This document shows, piece by piece, positions 5,861 to 6,148 of a DNA stretch of 6,148 nt (positions within the stretch are counted from its first letter, which is position 1; every line of letters starts with the position of its first letter). Under the pieces are notes generated by a model that was given only the letters and a program-made list of their open reading frames with translations, searched no databases and was not told where the DNA came from. Made by a program: the position numbers and the translations under genes. This stretch comes from Bacteroidales bacterium (lineage in GTDB: Bacteria; Bacteroidota; Bacteroidia; Bacteroidales; S143-33). The stretch covers positions 1 through 6,148 of the forward strand of contig JALWNS010000148.1 in NCBI GenBank assembly GCA_027083655.1, given 5' to 3'.

Positions 5861-6102
5861 GCGAGATGAAATTCAGTCATGCCGACAGCGTCGGCGCCTT
5901 GTTCTTCCCAATGGATCGGTACTACTGATCATCATGTCATAAATTTTGCCTATTCCCAAAATTTCAGTGGTGCGTATGCTTTCCTGTGGGTTGGGAAAAT
6001 GGTTTTAAGCAAGAAAACGCAAGTCGCACCTGAGCAAAGCGAAAGCATTAACACCGCTAATCAAATTTTTTAGATGTGTTAATAATCCTTGTTGTGTGGT
6101 AA
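5861..6102. repeat. Long direct repeat, copy 2 (about 242 bp)
   Basis: This is the partner of 5452-5705, starting 409 bases downstream of it and ending 397 bases downstream. The GC-rich hairpin is kept as GCCGAC-AGC-GTCGGC (5881-5895), and the only change there is in the loop. The TGAAATTCAG (5867-5876) partner is degraded to CAAAATTTCA (5957-5966). GCAAGTCGCACCTGAG recurs at 6019-6034. ATTAACAC (6047-6054) and GTGTTAAT (6076-6083) are both unchanged. The shared sequence stops at GGTAA (6098-6102), the same point as in copy 1. A frame open across much of this copy is broken by several stops in copy 1 and is not called as a gene. Confidence 0.85.
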
Positions 6103-6128
6103 GCTCTCCTAAGACAATGAGCTTTTTT
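6101..6128 (+). terminator. Possible hairpin terminator after repeat copy 2
   Basis: AAGCTC (6101-6106) and GAGCTT (6119-6124) can pair across a 12-base loop, and the 3' arm runs into further T residues (TTTT to 6128). The stem is short and the loop large, so stability is modest. If real it would end a + strand transcript through the repeat region, for which no gene is visible. Confidence 0.25.
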
Positions 6129-6148
6129 ATGAGCCAACCATTGAAGAC

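Noticed and set aside
5879..6073. Open frame of 64 codons in repeat copy 2 as a gene
   Set aside because: The same frame in copy 1 is broken by several stop codons, and the copies differ by indels that are not multiples of three.
5452..6102. CRISPR array
   Set aside because: Only two long repeats with unequal lengths; there are no short regular repeats with uniform spacers and no cas genes.

Overview
The window looks like chromosomal DNA from a member of the Bacteroidota. This rests on three things: two perfect TAAATTTG matches to the Bacteroidota -7 promoter element (TAnnTTTG) upstream of genes, the near absence of Shine-Dalgarno sequences at most starts, and the gene content (a large membrane-anchored penicillin acylase homologue and a slipin). 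G+C is roughly 40 % by eye. The assignment is an inference and no rRNA or marker gene is present.

Layout, left to right. Positions 1-262 hold the last 17 codons of an unidentified gene, overlapping by one base a 68-residue protein with two CxxC pairs. Positions 314-2698 (+) encode a 794-residue Ntn-hydrolase of the penicillin acylase (S45) family. A 13-bp perfect hairpin starts one base after its stop codon and can terminate transcription from both sides, because the next genes run the other way. Positions 2744-4062 (-) form a probable two-gene unit, mobB-like GTPase followed by a slipin (SPFH/stomatin family) membrane protein. A short divergent intergenic region with an inverted repeat and a Bacteroidota-type -7 element leads to a small membrane methyltransferase of the isoprenylcysteine carboxyl methyltransferase (ICMT)/PEMT type (4114-4638, +). 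Facing it is an unrecognised 203-residue soluble protein (4775-5386, -).

The last about 700 bases (5417-6148) hold no convincing gene. They contain two direct copies of a roughly 250-bp element (5452-5705 and 5861-6102). The two ends are strongly conserved between copies and the middle is diverged with indels. Each copy has a GC-rich hairpin near its left end and an ATTAACAC/GTGTTAAT inverted repeat near its right end. The spacer between the copies has further long-range inverted repeats. This repeat pair is the most unusual part of the window: a dispersed repeat, a non-autonomous mobile element or a structured RNA are all possible, and the sequence alone does not decide.

The protein genes do not form one obvious pathway. 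They are mostly single genes or short units in alternating orientation. I see no defence system, CRISPR array, prophage or intact insertion sequence.
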